Source: Xenophilus sp003671765
GTDB lineage: Bacteria > Pseudomonadota > Gammaproteobacteria > Burkholderiales > Burkholderiaceae_C
Reading direction: 5' to 3'
DNA length: 64,000 nucleotides
Assembly (NCBI GenBank): GCA_051414805.1
Contig: CP166702.1
Span: 4,960,001 to 5,024,000 of the forward strand
Shown here in pieces: positions 42,735 to 52,120 of the stretch (the first letter of the stretch is position 1; each line of letters opens with the position of its first letter). The position numbers were made by a program, and so were the translations under genes. Below the pieces are notes generated by a model. That model saw only the letters and a list, made by a program, of their open reading frames with translations, searched no databases and was not told where the DNA came from.

Positions 42735-43562
42735 TCAGCGCCGCGTGACCGGCGTGCCCTTGCCGAACCGGCCGGCCAGCGTCTTCGCGTCGATCGCCTG
42801 CAAGGCCGGCGTGCGGTCGTCGCACCCGCGCTCGGTGGCGGAGGCCTCGACGCACGGCAGCGCTGCGGCGTCGCCGAACAGCGCGGCGGCCTCGCGCTGC
42901 GCGCGTGCGGTCAGGGCCAGCGCCCGGCCATCAAGGTCCTGCCGCAGCCAGCCGCGGCGCAGGGCGAGTTGCAGCAAGGCCGCGCCCAGCGCGCCGCCCA
43001 GGTGCGGGCGGCGCTCACTCCAGTCGAGGCAGGCGCAGGCGAAGCGCCGACGAGTGCGCCGCGCGGCCTGCACGTCCAGGCCCAGGCCCTCGAGCGCCGC
43101 GTTGCCCGCCGCGCTGAGCTCGTAGGCGCCGCTGGCCAGGCCCGTGAGCCAGCCCTGCGCATGCAGGCGGTCGTGCAGCGCCACGCCCGCAGCGCCCGCG
43201 AGGTGGTCGTAGCAGGTGCGCGCGGCGCGCAGGCGGCTCGGCGTGTTCGGGCGGAAGGGCGCCACCGCCGTTCGGGTGCCGGCCAGCACCAGCAGGCCTT
43301 CGAGCGTGGCGGCCACCTCGTCGCCCGCCAGCGCGAAGTAGCGATGCCGGCCCTGCGCGAACACGCGCACCAGGCCTTCCTCGCGCAGCCGCGACAGGTG
43401 GCCGCTCGCGGTGGACGCCGCCACTTGCGCCACGGCGGCGAGCTCGGTCGCGGTGCGCGCATGGCCGTCGAGCAGGCTGCACAGCATGCGGGCGCGCGCG
43501 GGCTCGGCAATGGCGCCGGCAAGCCGGGCGAGTTGCAAGTCGGCGGGGTCGGCATCGGGCAT
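42735..43562 (-). CDS. ArsR-type winged-helix transcriptional regulator with C-terminal extension
   Basis: 275 residues. An N-terminal winged HTH: LAGAIAEPARARMLCSLLDG, ATELAAVAQVAASTASGHLSRLREEGLVRV and a wing FAQGRHRYFAL. A second region (about 120-275) contains TCYDHLAGAAGVALHDRL and FACACLDWSERRPHLGGALGAALL, features of ArsR relatives found beside other genes; two Cys (ACACLD) could serve as a sensor. Divergent from the P450 gene across 82 bp. ATG 43562 puts the HTH about 15 residues in. Confidence 0.82.
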   Translation of the reverse strand: MPDADPADLQLARLAGAIAEPARARMLCSLLDGHARTATELAAVAQVAASTASGHLSRLREEGLVRVFAQGRHRYFALAGDEVAATLEGLLVLAGTRTAVAPFRPNTPSRLRAARTCYDHLAGAAGVALHDRLHAQGWLTGLASGAYELSAAGNAALEGLGLDVQAARRTRRRFACACLDWSERRPHLGGALGAALLQLALRRGWLRQDLDGRALALTARAQREAAALFGDAAALPCVEASATERGCDDRTPALQAIDAKTLAGRFGKGTPVTRR

Positions 43563-43644
43563 GCGCCCATCGTAGGCGCGTGCGGCCCGCGACGTTTCGG
43601 CGGCGGCCGAAGCATCGCGGGCGCCGGCCGCGCACAGTGGCCGT

Positions 43645-44808
43645 ATGGATATGGACGCACTGCTTTCCAACGACGGCCTCCTGGACCCGATCGCCGCCGT
43701 CACCCACCCCGACCCCTACCCGCACTATGCCCGCTGGCGCGACGGCCCGGCCCTGGCCTGGGCGCCGCAGCGCCGCCTGTGGGTGGCCACGCGCGCCGAG
43801 GTGGTCCGGCGGCTGCTGTCGACCCCGGCGCTGCGCGTGCGGCCGGTGACCGAACCCGTGCCCGCCGCGCTGCTGGGTCGACCCGCGGGCGAACTCTTCG
43901 GCCTGCTGATCCGCATGAACGACGGGCCGGTGCACGATGCGCACCGCCCGGCGATCGGACAGGCGCTCGCCGGCCTGCCCCTCCCGCAGGTCCGCGCGCA
44001 GGCCCTCGCGCTGGCCCGCGCCCAGGCAGGCCGCGGCTCGCTGGACGATGCCCTGTTCGAGCTGCCGGTGCAGGCGGTCGCGCAAGCCCTGGGCTTCGCC
44101 GCCGCCGAGCTGCCGCGGGTGGCTGCCTGGGTGCGCGAGTTCGTCGCCTGCCTGTCGCCCCTGGCCGGCACGGACGAATTGGACCGGGCCCACCGCGCGG
44201 CCGAATCGCTGATGGCAAGCATGACACGCCTGGTGGCCGATTCGGCGCCGCGCGATGCCTCGCTGCTGCAGGCCGTGCAAGCGGCCGTGGGTGTGCAGGC
44301 GCACAGCGCCCGGCCGCTGGTCGCCAACCTCGTCGGCCTGCTCTCGCAGACCTGCGACGCGACCGCAGGCCTGGTGGGCAACAGCCTCCTCGCCTGGGCA
44401 CGCCACGGTGCGCCAGCGCCGGACCGCACGCCCGCCACCTGGATCGAGGAAGTGGCGCGCCACGACGCCGCGGTGCAGAACACCCGTCGCTTCGTGGCCG
44501 AGGACACGGTGCTCGAAGGCCAGCCCCTGCGGGCGGGCGATGCCGTGCTGCTGGTGCTGGCAGCCGCCCAGCGCGATCCGGTGCTGAACCCCGCGCCCGA
44601 TCGCTTCGACCCCGAGCGCCCGGCGCGGCGCCTGCTGGGCTTCGGGCACGGGCCGCATGCCTGCCCCGGCCAAGCGCTCGCGACCATGCTCGCCGGCGCT
44701 GCGGTGCAGGCGCTGCGCGAGCACGGACTCGACCGCGAGGCGGTGGCACGCCACACGGGCCGCTACCGCGCGTCCGTCAATGCCCGCGTTCCGATATGGG
44801 AGACCTGA
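43645..44808 (+). CDS. Cytochrome P450
   Basis: 387-residue soluble bacterial P450. Heme-binding loop FGHGPHACPGQ (ligand C340), ExxR at E269-R272, and the I-helix sequence SQTCDATAGLV. In the I helix the acid is D238 but the next residue is A239, not the usual Thr that guides proton delivery; T240 follows. No redox partner gene is adjacent. Expressed divergently from the ArsR-like regulator, which is its likely controller. Confidence 0.9.
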   Translation: MDMDALLSNDGLLDPIAAVTHPDPYPHYARWRDGPALAWAPQRRLWVATRAEVVRRLLSTPALRVRPVTEPVPAALLGRPAGELFGLLIRMNDGPVHDAHRPAIGQALAGLPLPQVRAQALALARAQAGRGSLDDALFELPVQAVAQALGFAAAELPRVAAWVREFVACLSPLAGTDELDRAHRAAESLMASMTRLVADSAPRDASLLQAVQAAVGVQAHSARPLVANLVGLLSQTCDATAGLVGNSLLAWARHGAPAPDRTPATWIEEVARHDAAVQNTRRFVAEDTVLEGQPLRAGDAVLLVLAAAQRDPVLNPAPDRFDPERPARRLLGFGHGPHACPGQALATMLAGAAVQALREHGLDREAVARHTGRYRASVNARVPIWET

Positions 44809-44835
44809 AAAGGTGCGACCGCAGGCGGGTCACGG

Positions 44836-45777
44836 TCAGGGCAGGTAGGGCGAGAGCGTCGCCGGGCCCCAGCGCAGCGGCAGGGCGGCACGTCGACGCA
44901 GGGCACCGGTGACCTCGAAGCGCAGCCAGCGCTCGACGGGCGGCATGCGCGCCATCACGGCGCCCTCGGTTTCGATGTGGCCGCGCACCTGCACGTGCAG
45001 CAGGTCGCCGCGGTCGAAGTCGACGAACAGCAGCCCGGCCGCTGGCTGCAGCAGCAGGTTGCCCAGGGTGTTGAAGAAGCGGTTGCCGTCGAAGTCGGGC
45101 ACCGCCAGTTCGTTTTCGCCCAGCGAAAGGACGAAACCCGGTGCGCCGCCGCGGTGCGACACGTCGACGCCCTCGTCGCGTGCGGTGCCGTGGCCCGCGG
45201 CCGGATGCGCGGTGGCGATGAAGAAGGTGTCGGCGGCGGCAATGAGGCGCAGCGCCTCGGCGTCGAGCCGCGCCAGCCGCTCGGGCGCAGGATGCGCGGC
45301 AACCGGTACGGCCACCGGCGTGCGCGTCTGGATGTAGCGCGGGCAGTTGCCGAAGCTCTGCTGCACGGCGATGGTGAAGCCCGCCGCGTCCAGCGCCGAC
45401 ACCGTGCCGTTCATGCGGTTGCGGCGGCGCGTGGGCAGCTCGATGCCGAGCACGCCCAGCGCTGCGCCGGGCGACAGGGCCGCTGCCAGCGGGTCGTCGG
45501 CCGCGGGCAGCGCATCGACGCGCAGGGCGTGTGCATCGGGCGCCTGCACGAAGCCCGGCGCGCCGGCAAGCACGCTGGCCCAGGGTTGCCCTTGCGCATC
45601 GACGCTGCCCAACACGAGGAATGGCAACTGCGCGAAGAAGTCGCGGTGCTGCTGCGGCATGTGGTCGCGGATCACCCGTGTGCCCACCATCGCGAACTGC
45701 TCGCGCACGCCGTCCTCGGCCTGCAGCGCGCGCTCGCCGGCGTGGAAGGCTTCCTGGGGTGCAGCGGTGTGGGTCAT
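44836..45777 (-). CDS. Pyridoxamine 5'-phosphate oxidase-like flavin-binding protein
   Basis: 313 residues with two PNPOx-like split barrels. First: FFAQLPFLVLGSVDAQGQPWASVLAG; second: FFIATAHPAAGHGTARDEGVDVSHRGGAPGF then GNRFFNTLGNLLLQPAAGLLFVDF. Such proteins bind FMN and often reduce or bind small redox compounds. Ends 27 bp from the P450 stop, convergent. Divergent from the LysR gene, its likely regulator. Confidence 0.85.
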   Translation of the reverse strand: MTHTAAPQEAFHAGERALQAEDGVREQFAMVGTRVIRDHMPQQHRDFFAQLPFLVLGSVDAQGQPWASVLAGAPGFVQAPDAHALRVDALPAADDPLAAALSPGAALGVLGIELPTRRRNRMNGTVSALDAAGFTIAVQQSFGNCPRYIQTRTPVAVPVAAHPAPERLARLDAEALRLIAAADTFFIATAHPAAGHGTARDEGVDVSHRGGAPGFVLSLGENELAVPDFDGNRFFNTLGNLLLQPAAGLLFVDFDRGDLLHVQVRGHIETEGAVMARMPPVERWLRFEVTGALRRRAALPLRWGPATLSPYLP

Positions 45778-45887
45778 GGCGGCTCTCGGCTGTGGGGGGT
45801 GGCGATGCGTGAATTGTTCTTTGATTCGATCGATGGATGAATGGGTCAGCATGCACAACACTGCTCCGCTTTTCGGTTTAATGGCGC

Positions 45888-46781
45888 ATGGACCGACTCA
45901 AAGCCATGCACACCTTCGTGCAGATCGCCGAGCAGGGCAGCCTCACGCGTGCGGCCGACGCCATGGGCAGTTCGCTGCCCGCGGTGGTGCGCTCGCTCGC
46001 CGCGCTGGAGGCGCATCTGGGTGCCCGCCTCTTCCAGCGCACCACGCGGCGCATCGCGCTGACCGACGAAGGACGGCGCTACCTGGCCAGCGCGCGCGAG
46101 GTGCTGCTCGCGGCCGATGCGGCCGACCGCGCGCTGAGCGACGAGGCGCGCGAACTGGCGGGCCATCTCACGGTCACGGCGCCGGTGCTCTTCGGCCACA
46201 TGTACGTCGCGCCGGCCATCGTGCGCTTCATGCAGCAGCACCCGCAGATCCGCTGCACCGTGCTGCTGCACGACCGCACCGTCAACCTGCTGGAGGAAGG
46301 CATCGACGTGGGCATCCGCATCAGCCCGCTGGAGGACTCGTCGCTGGTGGCGCAGGGCCTGGGCACGATCCGGCGCGTGGTGGTGGCCAGCCCCGTCTGG
46401 CTGCGCGCGCGCGGCGGCCCACCCGCACACCCGCGCGAGCTGGCGCACGAAGCCGTGGTGCACGGCCGGGTGGACGGCCCCGCGCACTGGACTTTTCACG
46501 AGCGCGGCAGGGCCTTCAACGTGCCCGTGACCAGCCGCCTCGCGTTCAACCACCTCGCACCGGCCATCGAGGCCTGTGCCGCCGGCATGGGCCCGGGCAT
46601 GTTCTTCTCGTACCAGGTGCAGGGGCATGTCGCCGACGGGCGGCTGCACACGATGCTGGAGGACTTCGAGCCGCCCCCGCGGCCGGTGAGCGTGATCTAC
46701 CCGCATGCCCGGCTGCTGCCGGCACGCACGCGGGCCTTCGTCGACTGGATGCGGCGCGAGTTCGCCGGCCTGCGGCTGTGA
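45888..46781 (+). CDS. LysR-family transcriptional regulator
   Basis: 297 residues. N-terminal HTH: MDRLKAMHTFVQIAEQGS, LTRAADAMGSSLPAVVRSLAALEAHLGARLFQRTTRRIALTDEGRRY (read in parts). C-terminal LysR substrate-binding domain with ISPLEDSSLVAQGLG and YPHARLLPARTRAFVDWM. Divergent from the flavin-binding gene across 110 bp, where it probably binds. Followed by the NodI-like ABC pair. Confidence 0.92.
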   Translation: MDRLKAMHTFVQIAEQGSLTRAADAMGSSLPAVVRSLAALEAHLGARLFQRTTRRIALTDEGRRYLASAREVLLAADAADRALSDEARELAGHLTVTAPVLFGHMYVAPAIVRFMQQHPQIRCTVLLHDRTVNLLEEGIDVGIRISPLEDSSLVAQGLGTIRRVVVASPVWLRARGGPPAHPRELAHEAVVHGRVDGPAHWTFHERGRAFNVPVTSRLAFNHLAPAIEACAAGMGPGMFFSYQVQGHVADGRLHTMLEDFEPPPRPVSVIYPHARLLPARTRAFVDWMRREFAGLRL

Positions 46782-46828
46782 GCCACCGTCCGACGGAGCG
46801 GCCCCGGCCGCTTTGCCACAATCGCCGC

Positions 46829-47761
46829 GTGCAAGCCCCCCTCTTCCAGGCGCGACACCTGCGCAAGCGCTACGGCGACCACACGGTCGTCAACGACCTC
46901 TCGTTCGAGATCGCCGCCGGCGAGTGCCTCGGCGTGATCGGCCCCAACGGTGCAGGCAAGACCACCACCATCCGCATGTGCCTGGGCCTCACCGCGCCGG
47001 ACGAGGGCGAGATCGAGGCGCTGGGCGGCCTGCGCATGCCGCGCGATGCGCGCGCCATCAAGGCGCGGCTGGGCGTGGTGTCGCAGTTCGATTCGCTCGA
47101 CCCCGACTTCACCTGCGCCGAGAACCTGGTCGTGTACGCGCGCTACTTCGGCCTCGGCGGCCGGGCCTTCGCGCAGCGTGTGCCGAAGCTGCTGGAGTTC
47201 GCGGCGCTGTCGCACAAGGCCGACGCCAAGCCCGGCGAGCTCTCCGGCGGCATGCGCCGGCGCCTGTCGCTGGCACGCGCGCTGGTGAACGACCCCGACC
47301 TGCTGATCCTCGACGAGCCCACCACCGGCCTGGACCCGCAGGCGCGCCACCTGATGTGGGAGCGCCTCCAGACCCTGCTGCAGCAGGGCAAGTCGATCCT
47401 GCTGACGACGCACTTCATGGACGAGGCGGAGCGCCTGTGCTCGCGCCTGCTGGTGATCGACCACGGCCGCAAGATCGCCGAAGGCAAGCCGCGCGAGCTG
47501 ATCGCGCAGCACCTGGAGCCCGACGTGGTCGAGGTGTACGGTGCCGGGGCGCTGGCGCTGGCCGACGATGGCGCGCTGCGCGGCCTCGCGGCGCGGGTGG
47601 AAGTCAGCGGCGAAACCGTCTTCTTCTACACGCAGGACGCGCGCCGGCTGCTCGATGCCCTGATGGCCGCACACGGCGGCCTGCGCACCTTCCACCGGCC
47701 CGCGAACCTGGAAGACCTCTTTCTCAAGCTCACCGGGAGACAGATTCGTGAAGACGGCTGA
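46829..47761 (+). CDS. ABC exporter ATP-binding protein, NodI/CcmA type
   Basis: 310 residues from a GTG start. Walker A GPNGAGKTT, Q-loop VSQFDSLDPDF, signature LSGGMRRRLSLARAL, Walker B LLILDEPTTGLDP, His switch TTHFMDEAERLC. The C-terminal regulatory extension (about 240-310) is typical of NodI-like ATPases that power efflux of oligosaccharides or drugs. Overlaps the permease gene by 14 bp. Confidence 0.92.
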   Translation: MQAPLFQARHLRKRYGDHTVVNDLSFEIAAGECLGVIGPNGAGKTTTIRMCLGLTAPDEGEIEALGGLRMPRDARAIKARLGVVSQFDSLDPDFTCAENLVVYARYFGLGGRAFAQRVPKLLEFAALSHKADAKPGELSGGMRRRLSLARALVNDPDLLILDEPTTGLDPQARHLMWERLQTLLQQGKSILLTTHFMDEAERLCSRLLVIDHGRKIAEGKPRELIAQHLEPDVVEVYGAGALALADDGALRGLAARVEVSGETVFFYTQDARRLLDALMAAHGGLRTFHRPANLEDLFLKLTGRQIREDG

Positions 47762-48560
47762 CGACGCGCCCTCGGTCTGGCGAGCGCCGCAGCTCTCGGC
47801 ACGCTGGTGGCCGGTGTTCCTGCGCAACCTGCTCGTGTGGCGCAAGCTGGCCGTGCCCAGCCTGATCGGCAACATCGCCGAGCCGCTGATCTGGCTGGTC
47901 GCCTTCGGCTACGGCATGGGCGCGCTGGTGGGCAGCGTGCAGGTGAACGGCACTGCCGTTCCCTACATCCTCTTCCTGGCCAGCGGCTCGATCTGCATGA
48001 GCGCGATGAACGCGGCCAGCTTCGAGGCCCTGTATTCGGCCTTCTCGCGCATGCACGTGCAGAAGACCTGGGACGGCATCATGAACGCGCCCGTGGGCCT
48101 GGACGACGTGGTCTTCGCCGAGATGCTGTGGGCGGCCTTCAAGTCGCTGTTCACCGTGACGGCGATCATGGTGGTGATGCTGGCGCTGGGCATCAGCCAC
48201 AGCCCCAAGCTCGTCGTCGCCTGGTGCGTACTGGCCGGCTGCGGCCTCGTCTTCTCGAGCATCGCGCTGATCTTCAACGCGCTGGCGAAGAGCTACGACT
48301 TCTTCACCTACTACTTCACGCTGTTCATGACGCCCATGATGTTCCTGTCGGGCGTGTTCTTTCCACTGGAGCAGTTGCCCGGCGTGGTGCAAGCGATCGC
48401 GCGCTGGCTGCCGTTGGCCAACGCCGTGGCGCTGGTGCGCCCGCTGTTCATGGACCAGTGGCCGGCGACGCCCTGGCGGCACCTGGCGGTGCTGGCGATC
48501 TATGCGGTGGCGGCGTTCTGGGTCGCCCTGGCGTTCACGCGCCGGCGCTTCCGCGCATAA
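47748..48560 (+). CDS. ABC-2 type permease, NodJ type
   Basis: 270 residues with six membrane segments. LVWRKLAVPSLIGNIAEPLIWLVAFGYGMG, YILFLASGSICMSAMNAASFE and FYYFTLFMTPMMFLSGVFFPLEQLPG identify an ABC-2 permease of the NodJ/DrrB group. Starts with GTG inside the ATPase gene. The nearby ATPase and permease form an exporter; nodulation is not implied. Confidence 0.9.
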   Translation: MKTADDAPSVWRAPQLSARWWPVFLRNLLVWRKLAVPSLIGNIAEPLIWLVAFGYGMGALVGSVQVNGTAVPYILFLASGSICMSAMNAASFEALYSAFSRMHVQKTWDGIMNAPVGLDDVVFAEMLWAAFKSLFTVTAIMVVMLALGISHSPKLVVAWCVLAGCGLVFSSIALIFNALAKSYDFFTYYFTLFMTPMMFLSGVFFPLEQLPGVVQAIARWLPLANAVALVRPLFMDQWPATPWRHLAVLAIYAVAAFWVALAFTRRRFRA

Positions 48561-48750
48561 GGCGATCCACGCAAACGCCCATCCCGTGAAATAGTTCCTG
48601 CGAAGATCGCACCACAAGTGGTCTTTGGTCTTCACATCCGCTGCGTTTGCGGACTTTTCGCGTAATTGCCGGATCTGCAACTAGCGTATCGAATTGTGTC
48701 CAGCGTGGTGCCGCCGCTTCCGGCCGGCCCGCTCCAGAAAGTGCGCAGAC

Positions 48751-49548
48751 ATGGACCTCCAGATCGGACAGATCCTCCAACCCAGCTACGGCTGGGGCAT
48801 GGTGCTCCTCTCTTTCCTCATCGCCTGTGCCGGCTCGCTCGTGGCGCTGCTGTGCGCACAGCGGATGTTCCGCCGCGACGGCACGCTGGACATCGCCTTG
48901 GCGGTCGGCGCGGCGGTGGCGCTGGGCGGCATCGGCATCTGGTCGATGCACTTCATCGGCATGGTCGCGTACAGCCTGCCGGTGCGCATCGCCTACGACA
49001 TCCCGCTCACCGCCATCTCGCTGCTGGCGGCCATCGTCATCTCTGGCCTCGCGCTCTACCTCGCGGGCAGCGGGCGGCGGCAGTTCAACAAGGTGGGCTG
49101 GCTTGCAGGCAGCGTCCTGGCCGGCCTGGGCGTGTGCGTGATGCACTACATGGGCATGTTCGCGATGAACATGCGCGCCTCGATGGACTTCGACCCGACC
49201 ATCGTGGCGCTGTCGGTCGCCATCGCCGTGACGGCCGCGGCAGCAGCCCTGTGGCTGGCCTTCAACCTGCGGCGCCTGTCGCACCAGATCGCCGCGGCCG
49301 CGGTCATGGGCCTGGCCGTGTGCTCGATGCACTACGTCGGCATGGCCGCCGCGACCATGGTGTGCACGGCCGCCGCGCCCGACAACGCCTTCACCATCAG
49401 CGGACGCCTGATCGGCCTGGTGGTCTTCGGTGTAGCGGGCCTGGTGCTCATCGGCATCGGCTGGATCATCTCGGAGCGCAGCATCGACGACGCCGCGCAC
49501 ACGCAGGACGCCCCGTCCACGCGCGGCCCGCGCACGCGCTGGGCCTGA
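48751..49548 (+). CDS. MHYT-domain integral membrane sensor protein
   Basis: 265 residues, about seven membrane segments. Three MHYT-type motifs MHFIGM, MHYMGM and MHYVGM at the start of alternate helices are proposed to bind copper and sense gases or redox. No GGDEF, EAL or kinase domain follows, so it is a stand-alone MHYT protein. The 190 bp before it hold a weak TCCGC/GCGGA hairpin with CTTTT (48637-48658), possibly a terminator for the ABC genes. Confidence 0.9.
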   Translation: MDLQIGQILQPSYGWGMVLLSFLIACAGSLVALLCAQRMFRRDGTLDIALAVGAAVALGGIGIWSMHFIGMVAYSLPVRIAYDIPLTAISLLAAIVISGLALYLAGSGRRQFNKVGWLAGSVLAGLGVCVMHYMGMFAMNMRASMDFDPTIVALSVAIAVTAAAAALWLAFNLRRLSHQIAAAAVMGLAVCSMHYVGMAAATMVCTAAAPDNAFTISGRLIGLVVFGVAGLVLIGIGWIISERSIDDAAHTQDAPSTRGPRTRWA

Positions 49549-49581
49549 GGGCAGGGACCCGGCCCCGCCCGGGTGCCGACG

Positions 49582-50241
49582 TCAGCGTACGCCAGCGCCC
49601 GGCGTCGCCACCACCCGCCCGAGGTCGGCATCCAGCACGTCCTCGGCGAGGTGCTCCAACTGCCTCAGTGACCACTCCAGCACGTCCCGCTCGCTGATCG
49701 AGCGTTCGGCGAGCCAGGCCAGCACCAGTTGGTCGTGGAACCCGATCCATGCGCGAAGGCATGCGCGCACGGCCTTGCTTGGCGCAGGCAGTCCCAGCAC
49801 CTCGCACAGCCGCGCGATGGCTTCCAGCCGCGACGCCTCCCAGATCTCGGCAATCCTGGTGTTGATCGCCACGTTGTGCGAGCGTGCCCGGAAAAGGGCG
49901 TCGCCCTCGCGCTGCTTGACCGCCCGCAGGTGGGCGCGAAGGAACGAGGCCACCTGCTCGCGCGCCGTCCTGCCGCGAAACGAAGCGAGCTGGACTTCGT
50001 CCATCCGCTGCGCCGCCACCTTGCTGACCTCGGCATAGAGGTCCTCCATCGAACCGAAGTGATGAAACAGCAGGCCGTGCGCCACGCCGGCCTCGCGCGC
50101 GATCTCGGCAGCCGCGACGTTCAGGAAGCCGCGGCTGGCGAAGAGCCGCTCGGCAGCCTCCAGGATGCGTTGCTTGCCGGAAGGCGCTTTTTCGGCAGCG
50201 TCCTTCCTGCGGCGCTCCGGACGACTGGCGGTATCACTCAT
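49582..50241 (-). CDS. TetR/AcrR-family regulator of the monooxygenase operon
   Basis: 219 residues. HTH: ILEAAERLFASRGF, AAEIAREAGVAHGLLFHHF, SMEDLYAEV. The C-terminal domain would bind an inducer, presumably the aromatic substrate. ATG 50241; the longer frame upstream lacks a ribosome site. Divergent from the flavin monooxygenase with a dyad operator (50329-50353) between them. Confidence 0.92.
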   Translation of the reverse strand: MSDTASRPERRRKDAAEKAPSGKQRILEAAERLFASRGFLNVAAAEIAREAGVAHGLLFHHFGSMEDLYAEVSKVAAQRMDEVQLASFRGRTAREQVASFLRAHLRAVKQREGDALFRARSHNVAINTRIAEIWEASRLEAIARLCEVLGLPAPSKAVRACLRAWIGFHDQLVLAWLAERSISERDVLEWSLRQLEHLAEDVLDADLGRVVATPGAGVR

Positions 50242-50328
50242 GCGCTTGATGATAGGTCGGGCTCCCGGCACGTGCGCCCGAGCGTTCAGGGAAAACCAGC
50301 AGTGACCGACCGGCACACCGCCATAAAC

Positions 50329-50353
50329 TGACTGACAGTCAATCAATCAGTCA
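50329..50353. promoter_or_regulatory. Nested TetR-type operator between the regulator and the monooxygenase operon
   Basis: Outer arms TGACTGA (50329-50335) and TCAGTCA (50347-50353); inner TGACT (50329-50333) and AGTCA (50337-50341). It ends 15 bases before the monooxygenase start, in the region where a repressor would cover the promoter or leader. Confidence 0.65.
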
Positions 50354-50368
50354 TCGGCGATCGCATCC

Positions 50369-52120
50369 ATGCCAACACTTCCTGCAGCCGACGAAGCCAC
50401 GGTTCATGACGTCCTGATCGTGGGTGGCGGCCCCTGCGGGCTGGCGGCGGCCATCGCGCTCGGTCGCTGCGGCGTGCGCACCCTGCTGGTCGAGAAGCAC
50501 GCGTCGACCAGCTTCCATCCGCGCGGCCATGTGGTGAGTGCGCGCACGATGGAGATCTTCAGGGCCTGGGGCGTGGAAGATGCAGTGCGGGCGCGCGGCA
50601 TACCGCAGGACCGCAACCAGGGCGTGATCTTCGTGCGCTCGGTCGCGGGCGAGACCATCGGTGAGATCCGCACCTACGCGGACCGCCAGCGCAACCGCCT
50701 GGCGGAGACCCACGGTCCCAGCGCGAAGACGTCTTGCCCGCAGGACGTGCTCGAGCCCGTGCTGCGGCGCGCGGCCGAAGACCACACCTGCGTCGACCTC
50801 ATGTTCGGCACCCGGCTGCTGGACCTCGAACAGGACCACGGCTGGGTCAACGCGAGGATCCTGGGGCCCGATGGCCTGTCACGCACCGTGCGGGCGCGCT
50901 ACGCGATCGCCGCCGACGGTGCCCGCGGCGAGCTTCGGGAGAAGCTCGGCATTCCGCTCGAAGGCGACCAGGGGCTCGGCAATCAGATCGGCATCTACTT
51001 CGAGGCCGACCTCTGGCCTTGGGTGGAGAGGCGCCCGAACCTGCTCTGGTGGATCTACAACCGCCAGACCGTGGGCGTGATGATTGCCCTGGATGGCCGC
51101 CGCAGGTGGACCTACAACTTCGGCTACGACGCATCTCGCGATGCCCCCGAGCAGTTCACGTCCGAGCGCTGCGAGCGCATCGTGCGCGCAGCGGTCGGTG
51201 CAGACGATCTGTCGCTGCGCATCCGCGACGTGCGGGCATGGCGAATGCAGGCACGCATTGCGCGCCGCCTGCGCAGCGGCCGCGTGTTTCTCGCGGGCGA
51301 CGCGGCCCATCCGCTGCCGCCGACGGGCGGCCAGGGCATGAACACGGCCGTGGGCGATGTGCACAACCTGTGCTGGAAGCTGGCGCTGGTGCTGCAGGGT
51401 CGCGCGGAGGAGGCGATCCTGGATTCGTACGAGACCGAGCGCCTCCCCGTCATCCGCTTCAACGTCGAGCAGAGCGTGCGCAATGCCCGTCGCATGGAAA
51501 GCGCAGGCCTGGGCGGGATCATGAAGACGCATGAGGACTTCCGCGAGGAGGACATCGCCCGCATGCGCGACGCCATCCCGGGCCAGCGCGAGCATTTCGA
51601 CTATCACGGCCAGACCTTCGGCTACACCTATCGCTCGCCGCTGGTGCTGGACGAAGGCGGAACCGCCGGGGCGCCGGAGGTCAACACCTATGTGGCGTCG
51701 GCAGCGCCGGGCGGCCGCGCGCCGCACTGCTGGCTGCAGCGGGGCAAGGGGGGCATCACCGTGTCGACCGTCGACCTGTTCAAGGATCAGGTCTTCACGC
51801 TGCTGGCTGGCCGGCGCGGACAGCGCTGGATGGCGGCATTCATGAAGGCTGCCGTGCAGGCAGGACTGGCTGCGCAGGCCTTCGCCGTCGGGCCGCAGGG
51901 CGACCTGATCGATCACGGCGGAGCGTTCCACGACCTCTATGAAATCGGTGCGGAAGGGGCAGTCCTCGTGCGTCCCGACGGCCATGTGGCGTGGCGTGCC
52001 CGCGATGCAGGCCAGGACGCGGCCGAAACCATGCGGCAGGTGCTGGACGCGCTCACCGGCCGGGCGATTGCACCGGAACGCCGAACCGAGCCACTCGCCG
52101 TCGAAGAGGAGTCCTCATGA
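50369..52120 (+). CDS. FAD-dependent aromatic monooxygenase (TfdB/PheA/MhpA type)
   Basis: 583-residue class A flavoprotein hydroxylase that would add one oxygen to a phenolic ring using NAD(P)H. FAD-binding GGGPCGLAAAIALGR near residue 19, ADGARGELREKLG, and the C-terminal flavin site GDAAHPLPPTGGQGMNTAVGD. A C-terminal thioredoxin-like domain (about 430-570) with LVRPDGHVAWR is present, as in phenol hydroxylases. First gene of a long operon, coupled to the VOC gene by ATGA (52117-52120). Confidence 0.92.
   Translation: MPTLPAADEATVHDVLIVGGGPCGLAAAIALGRCGVRTLLVEKHASTSFHPRGHVVSARTMEIFRAWGVEDAVRARGIPQDRNQGVIFVRSVAGETIGEIRTYADRQRNRLAETHGPSAKTSCPQDVLEPVLRRAAEDHTCVDLMFGTRLLDLEQDHGWVNARILGPDGLSRTVRARYAIAADGARGELREKLGIPLEGDQGLGNQIGIYFEADLWPWVERRPNLLWWIYNRQTVGVMIALDGRRRWTYNFGYDASRDAPEQFTSERCERIVRAAVGADDLSLRIRDVRAWRMQARIARRLRSGRVFLAGDAAHPLPPTGGQGMNTAVGDVHNLCWKLALVLQGRAEEAILDSYETERLPVIRFNVEQSVRNARRMESAGLGGIMKTHEDFREEDIARMRDAIPGQREHFDYHGQTFGYTYRSPLVLDEGGTAGAPEVNTYVASAAPGGRAPHCWLQRGKGGITVSTVDLFKDQVFTLLAGRRGQRWMAAFMKAAVQAGLAAQAFAVGPQGDLIDHGGAFHDLYEIGAEGAVLVRPDGHVAWRARDAGQDAAETMRQVLDALTGRAIAPERRTEPLAVEEESS

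Noticed and set aside
46829..48560. Nodulation genes nodI and nodJ
   Set aside because: The pair is NodIJ-like, but there is no nodABC, nod box or NodD beside it; general ABC-2 exporters share these motifs.
48611..48658. Strong terminator after the ABC exporter
   Set aside because: Stems are only five bases (ACCAC/GTGGT and TCCGC/GCGGA) with a short T run; kept only as a weak note.
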